NCBI GenBank assembly: GCA_037074705.1
Contig: CM073591.1
Span: 31,352,587-31,416,586, forward strand
Origin: Zhengitettix transpicula
Lineage: Eukaryota > Arthropoda > Insecta > Orthoptera > Tetrigidae
DNA: 64,000 nucleotides
Direction of reading: 5' to 3'
The notes below the pieces were generated by a model. That model had not been told where the DNA came from. It made no database searches and saw only the letters and a program-made list of their open reading frames with translations. Below are positions 11,221 through 24,504 of the stretch, one piece after another. Position numbers and translations under genes: made by a program. The stretch's first letter is position 1; the number at the start of each line of letters is the position of its first letter.

Positions 11221-11738
11221 TTATGTTCACGTTTTTTTTTTAGGTAACAGGCTACATGAGGGTAATCCACATGGTGGCAACTCCCCTTTAATAGAATAGA
11301 AAGGGATTTGAAAGGTGCGGAAGGGTAGAAGAAGGTGGCCAAGGGTTAAACTAGGGCCCCCGGACTATAGTTTAAGGATCCTACCCGGCATTCGCCTAAA
11401 AGTAATGCAGGACAAACCCCAGAAAAACCTGCATCAGGTAGGTCGGGCATTGGGTACTTGTCCCACGCACTTCCGATGGCGACAGAGGGGTTTGCTGTGG
11501 GGACACAGCATTCCCTTCTCCGTGCCTCGACTAGTTTAGGAGGCAGCTGGCCGACCGTTCCAATGGGAACAGAGAACAACTCTTACTGTATGCCCAAGGT
11601 CTGTGACCCCGGAACATACACCTCTCAAAACAGACCGAGGTGCCACGGCATGTGGGAACCTTAGTTCAAAACACCAGAGAGATGTGAAGGCATCCCCAAA
11701 GGTAGCCTCCGCCAGAGCTCTCCGTTTTATGTTCACGT
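11221..11738 (-). mobile_element. Family S copy with 12-bp target duplication
   Basis: The element (about 11233-11726) runs from the T-run/AGGTAACAGGCTACATGAG end to GCCTCCGCCAGAGCTCTCCG. The 12-mer TTATGTTCACGT flanks it exactly (11221-11232 and 11727-11738). Duplication length and the poly(A) on the minus strand show LINE-type retrotransposition. The 74-, 77- and 68-codon frames on both strands are repeat-derived. It lacks the 5' hairpin head present in longer copies. Confidence 0.92.
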
Positions 11739-12102
11739 CTCTACGGCCACTAACATGATTAAAAAATATTCAATAAATGGCTGTGGGCAAAAAAAAATCA
11801 CTTGTGACTGGAACAATAGACCGAAAAACGTTTGTTGAGTATTTTCCTGAAACTCGGTACACTTGAAATAATATTTATATATGACTCGTTAGCGTCCATA
11901 TAGAATAGTTTTAAAAACTAGAAGAAAATTCCTCTGCTAAGAATAAGTGTTAAAAAATAATGCAAGATTTATGGGTGGATTTCGGATCACGCACCTAGCC
12001 GAAAAAAAAATTGAGATAACAATTCGCAAGTAAACTCACTTCCATACGAAAAGAGAATAAAATCATTGTAATAATTAATTTTCAGATAAATAAAGAAAAG
12101 AT
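11739..12102. other. Unassigned AT-rich stretch
   Basis: No gene or repeat recognised. Confidence 0.4.
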
Positions 12103-12425
12103 AAATTGAAAACTTTTCGCCTGGTTGAAAATTAATAATAAGCAAGATAACCAAATACAGACAAAATAAGTGATAATATAATTACCACACAACGTTTCTC
12201 AAAACCTTGTTCCATTTCTTCAGATGCAGAAAAAAACACAAGAGCGTAGAGAGACGCAACTGCACTAGTCGGTTGACAAAAGCTTTCGAGTTTTGTCAAC
12301 TGACTTGTGCAGTTGTGTCTCTCTTGGCTCTTATGTGTTTCTTCTACACCTGAAGAAAGCAACAAGTTTTCCAGAAACGTTGTGTGGTATTTATGTTATC
12401 ACTACTTTTGTTTTTATTTGAAAGA
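12103..12425. mobile_element. Family M foldback MITE, near-complete
   Basis: Palindromic along its length. The left half carries GTTGAAAATTAATAATAAGC, TAACCAAATACAGAC, ACCACACAACGTTTCTC and GTTGACAAAAGC. The right half mirrors these with TTTTGTCAACTGAC, CAGAAACGTTGTGTGG and TTATCACTACTTTTG. There is no coding capacity. The 77-codon minus frame only reads through the repeat. Confidence 0.85.
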
Positions 12426-13559
12426 AAATGTTAACCGAACTGCTAATTAGCAGGACTTAAAAGATCCTATTGAAAAATTTAAAACAACTTGCAATGTGGA
12501 AACTTAATACGCCAAGAAAAAATATTATTTGACCTTGAGGAGGACAGTGAAAGTGCCACGGAAGGTGCTTGAAAAACTGAAATGAAATAATGAGAAGTGG
12601 AAGTCGGTCAAAATAAGGCTCCGATGTGTCAATGAAGGTGCACAAGTTCCTGATATCAAAATAAAATAAATAAGCCATGTTGTGTCGTCACTTAACACGT
12701 AACAAGATATTGAAACGGCCCAAGAACGTGGGAAAAATCGTCTTACGTCATCACCAAAATTTTCTACGCTAATCGAGACGTGAAGTGATTTGATCAAACA
12801 GAACATGTAACGTCCTGTACGACAACGCTCGACCCTCAACGGCAAGATCCAGTTTTATATGAACTACCGACAAAATATTACACAACGCTTTCTGTAACTC
12901 ATTAGACGTCGGTAGATATCTTAATTAAAAAAATAGCTTTTAATTAAAGTATGAGGATGGTAAAGTGTCGAATGGACAAAAGATCGAACCAACATTTAAT
13001 TAAACTAAACCATGTCTTTTACGGCCTGGTGATTGTGAAAGCTTCTCTATATTCCTGAATTGAAGAGTTTTTAATTCATATAAACGACTGAGATAGTTGA
13101 ATGGTATATTAATTAAATATTGTAAATAATATTTGTTTCATTATCACTATTGTTAATATGTCTTACGTAATTAAATTTAGAGTTAAAAATTAAAGATAAT
13201 TATTTTGTTCTATAATTTTATTGTTAAAAACCCCCCGTTACCTATACGAGTATATTAGTGAATTAAATATAACTAAAATACACGTACAACCTTACATGTT
13301 TTTTGCGGACTTTAGGGAACTTAGGGTAACGTAAAAAACTTACTTAAATTTCCAAAAATGAAATTAGTAATTTTTTCATGTATTCCTGACAGCGTAAGTA
13401 TGAAGTAGGAGACAGTTTCTTCATTGATCTCGTATCTGATCGTTATTTTGAGATTGTATCTGAGTGTAATATTTATAAGTATGTAGGGTTAACGCAGGAA
13501 ATTCACAGATAATACTTGTTTGTTGGTTTTCCGCCACCTTGCAGGCTTGTAAGTATTGA
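12426..13559. other. Unassigned AT-rich stretch
   Basis: A 106-codon minus-strand frame (12525-12845) is Ser/Phe-rich without a recognisable family. No splice or codon evidence supports it. Otherwise nothing. Confidence 0.4.
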
Positions 13560-13930
13560 CAATTTATTTTTGTGTCGTCACTTGTCCGGCGCGATGTCCC
13601 CCGGAGCAGGATCCATGCCCCGCGGCAGTGCCAGGACGTCCTGCGTCGCGCCGCCATGAATATTCACGTTCCCGACGGAAATAAATACATGAAAACAGCG
13701 GGCAAGTAGTTCTTCATATGCATTGCCTTCACGCACGAGAGCGCGTCTTCTGCGTTCCTTGCTCCGCTCCGCGCGCTTCACCGTCGCTGTTTTGCAATTC
13801 CGCTCTCGAATAAAACACTAATTCTTAATCCGCGGGGGGGAAAATCTGCTCACGCGGCAAGTCACTGTAAGAACTCCAGGTGGTGGCGCCCCCGTCTCGG
13901 CGAATGTATTTTTGGACAGACAGTCCATGT
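13560..13930. other. Higher-GC, repeat-free island
   Basis: CG-containing unique sequence with overlapping 78- and 67-codon minus-strand frames, Arg-rich because of GC. No family is recognised. It could be an exon-free regulatory island. The only support is composition and absence of repeats. Confidence 0.3.
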
Positions 13931-16900
13931 ATAATTCCTCGTCTACGACTTTCTGTTTCAGACGACATCTTCGCTGGTGCGTGAAATAAACGCCAATTTT
14001 AAATCTTCCGCGAATTTTTGACCATTTACTAAAACGACTGAAGGATCCGAAATATCTATCATTTCATATTGCAATATCACCTCGCACTGTAGCCAAAAGT
14101 CTGATTTGCTGACCTCTAAACTGGAAATTTCGCTAGCAATACGTGACTTCTATGACCATTCCTGTTCCTCAAGGAAAAGAGGTATATTCCTTTGCGCTAC
14201 CATCATTCATTAATTTGAAACTTTAGCTTACCTCATGCCTTACAGGAAAACATTCCCGAGTGTCCAAACCCATATATAAAGTGCAACTGAGCATTCGGGA
14301 ATGTTCGGGCTGGCGATCGGGTAACATCGGTACAGTACGAAAGACATACGTAAGTTTTGAATGTTACTAGTAAGACGATACTTAGTCTACTTTAGATTTA
14401 TTTAATGAACAGGACAATGTTTAAAATACATACAATGACACAATATATATATATACCAATCTGAAAATAAAATAAATATGGAAAAAATTGCTCTTTACGC
14501 CCATAAAGCTATTTGCTTAATATATATTATTAAGACAATAAATGTTCTTAACACTGCACTTTACTTCACTGCATTGCTTTACCGATCAAATTAAAATTAA
14601 AAAAAAACCATTTTCTTATTGAAATATAATTTTATTTTCACCTTCGCTTCACTTAATTTTATAATCGAAATATTATTATTATTTTTAGAATAAATCCCCA
14701 TCATAATTCGTTAATCTTATTGCGAATTGTTGAGATGTCCTCATATCAACAAAAATTTTCGAATTTATTTTCACGTAACAAGAATTTTTTCTATTAAAAA
14801 CACCATCCTCGAAAAATAAATAAAAAAAATTATTGCACCAGTCTTACCATATAATAATTAATTTTACCGTATTTACTGCAATCTTGTAAACGCTCTGTCT
14901 TTAGTCCCAAATTCGTTGGGTGGAATTATTTCTTGTTGTCTTCAATAAGGCAAGTTCGTAGAAAAATCATTTCCTTGGGTATTTTCATTTAATTTTTTTC
15001 CTTCCTTCCTCCAAACACTTTTTTCCCCCTCACAGTAGTACTTTGCTTAATTTCTGAAGCTTCTTTTTCGATTTTGTAGAGCAATATCAAATACAAACAG
15101 ACAATCGTGAATGAAAGGATCCCTGATTTATGTGTCGAAGCGGGAAATGATCACTTAGATTCCACTTCGGTGGTCATTACTTTTGGGAAACCGTTTGGTA
15201 ACCGTTGGCATTAGATTTATAATAACTGCGGTATAAAAAAATCAATTATATCTAAATGTTAATTTCTCCCGCTCATGTTTTTTTTTAAAAAAAATTCAGG
15301 AGATATTGTCTAAGGGACTGGAATAACAAATATCCTGAAACAGTAAGCGTGAGTATGAAAATTTAATTTTTTATGGTGTCCAACTTAGGAGAATAATGTT
15401 TGATTAACTACAATACCACAACCACCAAACATGTCTACATAAGAGTACGTAAAACACCACTCCACCTTTAGTCAACGTTCCCTACGTTAAATATTTGAAG
15501 AGATTGCGGTAGAGACTAGTACCAGAGAAAAGTTTCAAACAAACATGTGTATAATTTTGAATTGGCATGGAGCTGCTGCGTGCCTCTTTGAATGTAACGT
15601 AATAAAAGGAGGAGCACAAAGGCATAAAATGTACGTGAATACCAGTTTGCTATGTGGATTTATCGTTAAAAGAAATGTTTTACTATTTTTCGATGAGAAA
15701 ATGAAATGTTTGAATGTAAAAAAAACTTATCATCTCACTTCTTTATATTTTTCTCAGTTGTTTTTATGATATTTTATTACGGCCCATTCTCTCTATCTAC
15801 ATAAAGTAATTTAAACATCGAATTTGCTGTTTTATTTAATTAATAAATCAAATGGTCAATTTATGTATTTAATAAAAAATATGGAGCCCTATAATTACGA
15901 AATTACCACGAATAATAGACTAAATTCAATTAAAATGGTTGATTTGGAAGGTTATTGGCTGTATTACATTTAAGAGCGATAGTTTATTATTTACTTCGTA
16001 CATTTTGTTCCGTTGAACTTTATTAGAGACATTAGCTAGAGCTGAGAAGTTGACAAGTCCAAACGTGCTTGACCATGGCGCCAGTTTGTCGGAAGATAAT
16101 CCCTGGAGCAGAAGCACGTAGCAGACAGTCACCTGGTTTGTCGATCAAAACGGTTGGTAATATCGATATTTCTCGCCATGCAGTGGTGCTATGAAATACA
16201 TCTTTCTTCAATGTGTCATCTATACTTCAAGCACGGATGCAGCGATGCTACAGATGCAGGAAAGGAAACTTCCAAGTTTGACGCACCCGTAGTTAAGCCC
16301 AGAAGTTTTTTTCTCGGGATAGAACAACTCAATACCATTTGTATGAATCAATGAAAACATTTTAATGAATTAAAGTAATTGTCAATAAATAATCCCTAAA
16401 TGTTTCATTTAACTTTATAATTCACTAAAAACCCCACCCAGTCTTTATTAAATGAACCAACAAGATATTAATTTTTTTAATGTGTTGAGGGAATTTTTTT
16501 AAATTAGTAGTAAGACCATGGATGTATTCAACATTATTTTTCACTAAAATGAAAAGGTTTAATGTAGTCAATTTTTTTAAAAAAAAATTCTGTAGTGAAA
16601 AATCATTTTATTATGACAGCACTGGCGTACGTTTTGCAACACAGCCAACCCATATATGAATAAATGTACGTGACTCAACGCGAACCGTCTTGGCGAAACA
16701 GTTACTTCATAAATTCCGCTTCATGAACACATGTTTTTTTACTTTTTTCAGAAGAAGTACAAGCCGCCTTCTTCAGTCACTTTACTGTGCTAAATCGACT
16801 CAGCTACGAAACCATTTTCTTTCCATTTATCTTTTTTCTGCGGCAAGTTTTAAAATATCCCATTGTCAAGGGACTATGCGATGAGATGGTGTAATTACCG

Positions 16901-18294
16901 CGCGCGTTCAGAACTAGATGAGTTAATTGAATGTCACTGTGATAGGAGAGAACAATCGTGGGCAGGTAAGGACCTTGAGGAAAGCTTGACACGCAGCGTC
17001 CAAGGACGAGATCGACCAAGCATCTTCCACAAATTAGCTGTCATTAATACCGGCAGAGGAAAATGCTGATTGTTTTAAAGGTCATGGTCTGTTTTTTTTT
17101 TGCTACCAGGTACAGGTACAGGATAAAATAAAGTTCATTTAAGTAATTCAATATTAAAAATTCCAGTAAGAAGTCGGAGAACGTCCTCTGACAAACTTTT
17201 TCTAGGAAAGTCGCTCAAAGCGTTTAAATCAAATTGGTTACGGTTAACACAAGCTCAATAAAATATTCGCTACACGACAGTTGGATGCCACGGATAAAAA
17301 TTACACTGCCTCAGTCACAGGAATCAAGATAATCATCGCTTAAAGAACACGAATTTTAAAATTTTTCAGGGAGGTATGATTTTATATAAAAAATTATTAA
17401 TGCCGCTTATAACAGCATAAAACTAAATTAATAGATGTATCAGATAAATTCAAAAGTTTTTACGTCAAGATCATTAAAAAAAAGTGTGAAATTTCTATCC
17501 GGAGGAAGCTTTCGCAGCTTTCAGGAGGTGAGCGCGATTTTTCCAGTTCGAATAAGTGAGCAGTGTAACGTGTAAAACATGGCCGGGGCTCCTTCTTTCC
17601 GACTCTTTCACCGTACACAGTAAATGTCTCTGGCTTGGAAAAGACCATTACACGTTAATTGCCTTGGCGCAGTTTTTTTTAAAGCTAGCACTTGTAATTG
17701 CCCGTGCGCGTTAAACCACTAAAGTGCTCACTGGCACTCAGAGGTTTCTGCGGTTGACTCCTCACTAATATGTAATTTGGTGGGATTTCACACAAATGTT
17801 TACGATTATTACGTGCGTGCTCCTATAACTTCATAATAAAGGCCGTGCTGCGGCTCTCACACTGTGGCTTTTGGTCTATTCAAAAAGTCTTCTTTAAAAT
17901 CTGTGAGCGTCTAACGAAACTTTATATCATCGTTACTAAAAAAATCTTGAAAGATATTTTAAATAATTCTCTCAAAAAATTTGTAAATACGTGTCTAGAT
18001 TTTCTGCTTTGTCCGACTTGACAAGTTCATAATAATTAATTTATTTGCTCTCTATGAGACGACTGACGCATTTTTTTTAATATAACCCATAAGAATTTTT
18101 AACCTATTAGTTTTCTTCAATTTAATTTAAAGCCTGAATAGAATTTACACAGACACATTTAAATAGAATGGTGACATATTTAGCATGTAATTCAAGACTC
18201 TCATACAACAAATCGTATTTTATATATTTTTTAATTCCATTATTTGCCAACCATTGAAACGCGACAAGCCAAAACCACCATCACATAAATAAAT
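13931..18294. other. Long unassigned AT-rich stretch
   Basis: No gene. There is an (AT)n run near 14444-14455. A small inverted repeat is present: CATTCCCGAGTG at 14251-14262 pairs with CATTCGGGAATG at 14292-14303 (11 of 12, 29-nt loop). Short frames of 60-75 codons near 15545, 15926, 16154, 16690, 16863 and 17460 show no family resemblance. Confidence 0.4.
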
Positions 18295-18515
18295 ACGAAA
18301 ATACATAATGAAAAAATAAATACTAATAATAAGAAGAAAAATAAAAATATCTAAATACTGACAGAAGAAGTCGTGACATAAACACCACGCAACGTTTCTG
18401 AAGAAGAAAATAGCCTAGAGCGACACAACTGCACAATTCAGTTGACAAAAATCAATAGTATTTGGCTATTTTTTTTTCATTCATAATTTTCAAAACAGAT
18501 GTAAATTTTTCATTT
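18295..18515. mobile_element. Family M MITE, degenerate
   Basis: Contains the family words CACCACGCAACGTTTCTGAA, GAGCGACACAACTGCAC and CAGTTGACAAAA, then jumps to the outer end GTATTTGGCTATTTTTTTTT and CAGATGTAAATTTTTCATTT. The right inner arm is deleted. Confidence 0.75.
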
Positions 18516-19599
18516 TTTAAAAGCACAAATGCAAATATAGAAAAATTAAAAAATAGCATATATTTAAAAAGAAACAAAAATCTAAGCAAGAAAATCTAAA
18601 TAAAAATATGTTAATACATAAATAACACAAATCGTTGCATAAATTTGACGCTATCATAGTTATAAATTTGACATAAATGCTAGAATTAATAATGGCTTTA
18701 ATTCAACAACTTATTATTGTTATTTTTTTATATAAAAGATGCAGAATAAAATAAAACACTCAGGATTTTTTTTGAAGTAATAGAAAATAAAATAAAATAA
18801 AATAAAAAGTAGAAAACATACGAGAAGAAAAATCAGTGTAACACCGTTGTTGATTTTCTTCTTTGTAGTTTCATCAAGGAAATTTTGCGTCTTTCAATTA
18901 ATATAAATGTCAATATGAAAGACTGAAAATAGAGCCCCAAGTTTCTAAGTAATAATTTGAGAGCATTATAAGGTTTTTACGATTTTAAAAGATTAGTACT
19001 TATTATATAAATTGATATTCACATAAAAATGATTTGTAACCTACTGTAAGAGCATGAAACAGGGAGTAAATTAAACGTCGAATAAATTAATGATTGCTAA
19101 TACTGAACTTTAACTTTCAAAAATCAACTGCCAAAAGCTCATTACTGAAACAACAATTTTACCTGGCAATACCTAACGAGACGACTCACACACCTCCGGA
19201 AATTATATTTAACTAACGACAATCTCTGACTAGAAATGGGATACATAATAGTTTATTTTAATTTTTATTAAATTAGGACTATAAAAAATATAATTCTAAC
19301 GTTGCGTGTGTTAAATCCGTAATCAGTTCTTAGAAAATTGCAATAAAAGTATCGTTTTGCTTAAAATCAGTTCTTTTCTAATATAAAACAAAAATATAAA
19401 ATAATTACTGTGAGACGAGTCGTTTAGTTACTTCATTAGCCACACAACTTATAATTAGCAAGCACTTCAGTTGACAAATACAAACATTATAAAGCGTTAT
19501 TTATACTTCTACAGAAAGATTATGAAGTCAGACAATTACACGAAACTTCCAAATATATCAGTTGTACTGAAGTGAATGGAGGGAAGGTAAAATAAATTT
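18516..19599. other. Unassigned, very AT-rich
   Basis: Low-complexity sequence with an (AAAAT)n run near 18785-18808. No gene recognised. Confidence 0.45.
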
Positions 19600-19945
19600 T
19601 TAAACTTTGAAACATATTTTATTCTCTGGGTAATATTTTGTAGTTGTTAGAGGAAGTGTCTGGGCAATGAATTAGCAGCGAAGGCAGGCAGAAGGTGGCC
19701 CGTGGAAACTGAGGTAGGAGTGTTAACTGGGTGGTCCTGTTCCAATAAAGTGTCAGTGGGGCCACACCAATACCCCACAAACCCGTGGAGCAGAACATAA
19801 CTAAGCAATTTCTCAAGACAGCGATGTTCTGGATCGTAAAGAAGCCAATTAGGCCGGGCCACAGCAATAAAGCCGGCGTAGTGGCACACCTGGGCGGGGC
19901 GTCACTACACCTCCGCACACACACACAGCTTTTTCTAGTCAATTA
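19600..19945. other. Higher-GC, repeat-free island
   Basis: Sharply less AT-rich than both flanks, ending in a short (CA)n at about 19917-19926. It has nested minus-strand frames of 107 and 80 codons. The product is Leu/Cys-rich with no motif I recognise. It could be a noncoding conserved element or an unrecognised exon. Confidence 0.35.
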
Positions 19946-21405
19946 GGGAAAAGAAATGTGCTTTCTAGAGGGTGAGTCAACACTGAAATTAATTTATAAA
20001 TGTTGCGTCTATCCAACGAAACGTTTTCTAGGATGACAATTGTGCGCTCCCAACCATTAACTTAATTATTTTATATATATTAATAATGTTTCAGAGCGTA
20101 ATAAACCCTCATTCATTTATACAATTTCAGAATTTACAGCGAACCCTTCGCTTTAGTAACGGTATGCTATGCCAACAGTTTGGGTAACACCCAATATTTT
20201 CCTTGTGATTTACGACCAAAGTCTCGCGTTACGGTCTGAAAGCCGGTCGAGGCCAAAACGTGTATCCGATTATGAGACTGTAAACAAATATTCAAAATAC
20301 GTTGGTGTGTCCCAACGAGCACAATTTTGTTAAATTAAGTGATTTGTATTTGTAATTTATTTCGGTACCCTAAAATAAGAAAACTCGAGGACGACGTAAG
20401 GCAAGAAATTATGATAAAGAAAGGAGGAAGTCGTGTGGAAATAAGACAGTCACTTCGCTTATCGAAATCCGCAATCTATAACTGTAGAAAGGAAATTATT
20501 GTATTACAAAGGTCAGGTAGAAATTTGTGTATTTTTATTATTTATTATGAACAAGAAAAATTTATCCTTCCTCCAACATAATTTACGACGAACCACAGTC
20601 AATAAATTAAGATCGAAAGTCAAGGGTTATCAGTAAAAACAAGTATTCATTCTGTAATATCAATCCAGAGTTACTTCAGTCACAACCAATTTTCTGGGAA
20701 TCAACTAGCGTTAATATTATTATTATAATATAACCTTCAACTCAATGCCGTGGGAATACTTTCTGCTTCATCTCCCAAATTTTCTACTTTATTACATTTC
20801 TCAAGCGTATTCCCCTGCAACGATGTAATGCGTACAGTCTAGTTCTTCGTAAAAGAAACAAATATGATTTAACTCTTTTAGCAACCTTAAACGAATGAAC
20901 TACTTAGCACACGTTACAGTCTTTCTTAAACTCAGGAAATAATATGCTTATCCACGTGAACAGAACATTTCCTGTCATAGAGTTGACTACAGGGAGTAAA
21001 CCATCTAACTACGATTCCAATACGACAGGATCTGAGAAATAGATAAAGGATGAATAATTCATGCAACTTTCCAGAATGTCTGAGGAATAACTGTATGATT
21101 ATTAGTTTTGATTTCTTCAAAAAGTAACCTCAAATGAACTTTCCGAAGAAAACTGATCAGTGATAGCGTAACAGTGATTTTCTATAATCAGTGGGTACCA
21201 ACGTGAGAATTCCAAAGTCTCTGTAGAAGCGTACTCGATTAATCTTTGGCCTGTTGACACGAGAGTGAGGATTCGGGTCTGTTTAGAGAAACATTTTTCT
21301 AGAAAAATAGCGTTTTCCATTCGCTGATATTGACTAAAAATTTTTAGAGACAAAGAAACATGTGATAGGAAAGCAGAGAAAGGCTTGGAATAAGGATTCT
21401 GGGAT
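19946..21405. other. Unassigned stretch with one HTH-like frame
   Basis: The plus frame at 20339-20581 contains VRQEIMIKKGGSRVEIRQS then LRLSKSAIYN, loosely like the helix-turn-helix of Tc1/mariner-type transposases. The similarity is short and no catalytic region follows, so I do not call a gene. Remaining sequence is featureless. Confidence 0.3.
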
Positions 21406-21962
21406 TACCATTTCCTTTTTTTTAAGGCAACAGGCTACATGAAGGTAATCCACTTAGGGCAACTCCCCTTTAATAGCATAGGAAGGGATTTGAAAGGGGG
21501 GATGCGGAAGGGTAGAGGAAGGTAGCCAAGGGTTAACTAGGGCCCCCGGGCTATATTTTAAGGATCCTACCTGGCATTCGCCTAAAGAAATGCAGGGAAA
21601 ACCCTAGAAAAACCTGCATCAGGTAGGTCGGGCATTGGGTACTTGTCCCACGCCCTTCCGATAGAGGGAGAGGAGTGTGCTGTGGGGACGCAGCATTCCC
21701 TTCTCCGTGTCTCGACCAGTTTAGGAGGCAGCTGGCCGACTATTCCAATGGGAATAGCGAACAACTGTTACCGTAGACCCAAGGTCTGCGACCCCGGAAC
21801 ATACACCTCTCAAAAAAGGCCGAGGTGCCTCGGCATGTGGGAACCTTAGTTCAAAAAAACCAGAGAGATGTGAGAGCATCCCCAAAGGTAGCCCCCGCCA
21901 GAGCTCTCTGGGAAGGTTCACCTGCGAGAAATCCTCTCGCAGAATTACTTCCTACCATTTCC
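21406..21962 (-). mobile_element. Family S copy, nearly full length
   Basis: From T8/AAGGCAACAGGCTACATGAA through all family blocks to the 5' head hairpin half CACCTGCGAGAAATCCTCTC. A probable 10-bp duplication TACCATTTCC stands at 21406-21415 and 21953-21962; about 10 bp between the head hairpin and the right duplicate are unexplained. Frames of 60-68 codons on both strands are repeat-derived. Confidence 0.88.
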
Positions 21963-22549
21963 CTTCCCTTACACCTTCTGTTACAAAAATTAAAAATAAT
22001 TTACATGAGAGTTATAAGTCTTTGTCAAAAGCTCAAAAAGGGCTGGATTAAACCGAAATATCATGTTTTTATAAACTTCCTGATAACATTAAAGAATTTT
22101 ACAAAAAAAAACTCCAACTGCAAACAAAAGTGAGTTACTCTGTACACGAGTTTTTGGAAAGTAATTATATTCATACATCAGCATATAATCTTAATGCAAT
22201 GCCCTAAGTAGTTAGAAATCTTAATCATTCAAATAATTTTCAGTAAAAATAATAATTATTTGTACTTATTCTATACAGTAAAAATTTATTTTTAATCATT
22301 TTATCCAGAAAAAATATTGAATATGTCAAATAATTGTTATTATAATATTATCTTTTAAGGTTTTTTATATAATAGTAAGTTAAAATTTACTAACTGAAAT
22401 AGACATATTTTTATATTTAATTTTTTTCAAAATATTCATAGCCGGACTGAGAAAAAGTTTACAACATCAAAAAAAAAACCTTTTCTTTCAGTCTGACAGA
22501 TGGTACAAATATGTACAGAAACGTTCTGATTGTTAAATATAATATATTT
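21963..22549. other. Unassigned AT-rich stretch
   Basis: Nothing recognisable apart from the mostly AT-rich filler. The end of a 102-codon frame runs out of the adjacent repeat into this region. Confidence 0.4.
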
Positions 22550-22915
22550 TTAAAATGAAAAAATTTACGTCTGATTGAAAATAATGAATGAGAAAGATAG
22601 CCAATGCAGACAAAAAAGGGTAATATAAATAACTCACATCGTCTCTTGGATCCTTGTCCCTTTCGTCAGATGCTAAGAAGAACCAAGAGCGACACAACCG
22701 CACAGGTCAGTTGACAACACTCAAAAGCCTTGTGAGGGACGTAACATAAAAAATACTACCAAGAGGCTATTGAGTGGTGTCCACTGACCTGTGCAGTTGT
22801 GGCGCTCTAGGCTCTTCTTAGCACCTGACAAAAGGAACAAGGATCCCAGAAACGTTGTGTGGTATTTATATTACCATTTTTGTGTCTGTATTCATAATAT
22901 ATTTTTTGTTATAAA
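22550..22915. mobile_element. Family M foldback MITE, near-complete
   Basis: Left arm: TTTACGTCTGATTGAAAATA, AAGATAGCCAATGCAGAC, GGATCCTTGTCCCTTTCGTC, GAGCGACACAACCGCAC and GGTCAGTTGACA. Right arm mirrors: TGACCTGTGCAGTTGTGGCG, GCACCTGACAAAAGGAACAA, CCCAGAAACGTTGTGTGG. A central spacer of about 60 bp separates the arms. This is the best copy for defining the family. Confidence 0.88.
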
Positions 22916-23399
22916 TTAATATATTTTTGAATTAAAAAAATATATATGTTTATGGTTGTTAATTATATGTAATACATCTCTATTATGTGACTTAAATTAT
23001 TAATAATAGATTCAGAATAAAGTAAAATGCATGACTCTTTCAACTTCCTTTAAACTTTTATTTTCATTAGAATCTATGTTAAATGAATTTATTCTCTCTC
23101 CTTTGAAGATAAACAGATTTTTATATTGATTTAAACTTTGTTTCAACATCTCCTCCACTTCGTTTCTTTGTACTGTTCCAAGGTATTATAGCACCACTAA
23201 TATTTCTCGTTTACTCATAATATAGATAGGCTGAATAAATCAATCGTTTCCAGATCAACATCAACAAAATTAAATACGATTGGTTCTCTGAAAGTACGGA
23301 ATTAAAATTCGCTCCGGCGGGGGGGTGGCAGAGGAAATTTCCTTTTTCGCCTCTTTTATTTGGCACGTTACTTACGCTTTTATACGGTGTTTTCGCAAG
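22916..23399. other. Unassigned AT-rich stretch
   Basis: No gene recognised. A G7 run lies near 23320. The GC content starts to rise towards the next island. Confidence 0.35.
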
Positions 23400-24360
23400 T
23401 TTGAAGCTCACGCCCACCGCTCCTCTGTTCCTCCCCGGAGCTTAACGCGACTAGGAAGCTGGGAAAATTATTTTTCTGCGCGGGCGCGCTCCAAATGAGA
23501 TGAAGAGGTGTTCCAAAGGCAACTGGGGCTGCGTGTTATCACCAGCCAGGCGCGCAGCGCTATCGAAAAGCCGGGCCACGCCATTAAAACCCAATTACAA
23601 TGCAAACGACTCCATCATGAGGCCGGTCGGCGTAAGTGCGAGGCGCGTGATTGCGAACAATCCATTTAGTCAATGGCTACGCACACACGAGCACTCCGCG
23701 GCGCCGGTTCTCCACTCTCTGTGTTCGTTAATTAGTGGCGTGTCTTTTGAACCCGCGTTAAAATGCCGTGAAATATAATTACGTAGGTGTGTCGCGGGCA
23801 TTTTACGAAAAAGCCGCTCGGTAATTACAAATTAATTACGCGATGATTGTTATTAACGACGTTAAGCGTCGGTGCGCTAAGTGCATAAAAGGCGAGCCAG
23901 AGTTTTGCCGGATGTCTCGTAACGGTGACAATTTTCGAGGACCTCTGTGAGCCGCCGCCGCCGTCGAGGTCCTCGTTTCGATTGATTACTGTGTTTTAAT
24001 ACGGCTTGTTATTGTGCGGGGCGACACAGAACACTTTGGCGCTGTCAACTAGTGCGTTAAGCGAAATGGACCGAGGAAATCTCCGCGCCTCCGGCCACAG
24101 CGTTGCAACCTGTTTAATGGAAAGTGCACGAATCGCCAAACACTGCAACGGCCAACTATTTGTCACGCGCATAATTAAAAATTGAACCGTTTCACAGCTG
24201 CGTAAACGTGGTTTGTGCACTCCAATGGCGCGTTCACGATGCGGCGGCTATCTGCAGATCACAGACTTCGTGAACAACTCAATTTTCACAGAGCGAGCCA
24301 ATTTCTCATCATTCCCTATTAAACTGGAACGCACCAAGAGCTCGTCAACTAAATCCAAGC
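23400..24360. promoter_or_regulatory. Candidate conserved noncoding / regulatory island
   Basis: A roughly 1-kb repeat-free block with far more GC and CG than its surroundings, yet studded with homeodomain-type cores: TTAATTAGTGG, ATAATTACGTAGG, GTAATTACAAATTAATTACG and ATAATTAAAAATTG. It contains a perfect hairpin at 23936-23975. Open frames of 92 and 74 codons on opposite strands do not resemble proteins. Such composition is typical of conserved noncoding elements near developmental genes, but conservation is not demonstrated here. Confidence 0.4.
23936..23975. repeat. Perfect 10-bp hairpin with GCC-repeat loop
   Basis: CGAGGACCTC at 23936-23945 is the exact reverse complement of GAGGTCCTCG at 23966-23975. 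The 20-nt loop contains GCCGCCGCCGCC. It lies inside the candidate regulatory island. Confidence 0.85.
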
Positions 24361-24504
24361 GAAAATAATAAAGATATAGTACAAGTTGTTTTTATATTAT
24401 CAAATAAATAGACGAATGCAACGCCTTGATCGACGCTTTAATTCCGCTTTAATTTGAAATTTCTTTATAAAATTGCCTTATTATAAAGTGGTACTGTTTT
24501 GTAA

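Noticed and set aside
14251..14303. microRNA precursor
   Set aside because: The 12-bp stem with one mismatch is too short and the rest of the arms do not pair well.
20339..20581. Transposase gene
   Set aside because: Only a short helix-turn-helix-like stretch and no catalytic region; too weak to call.
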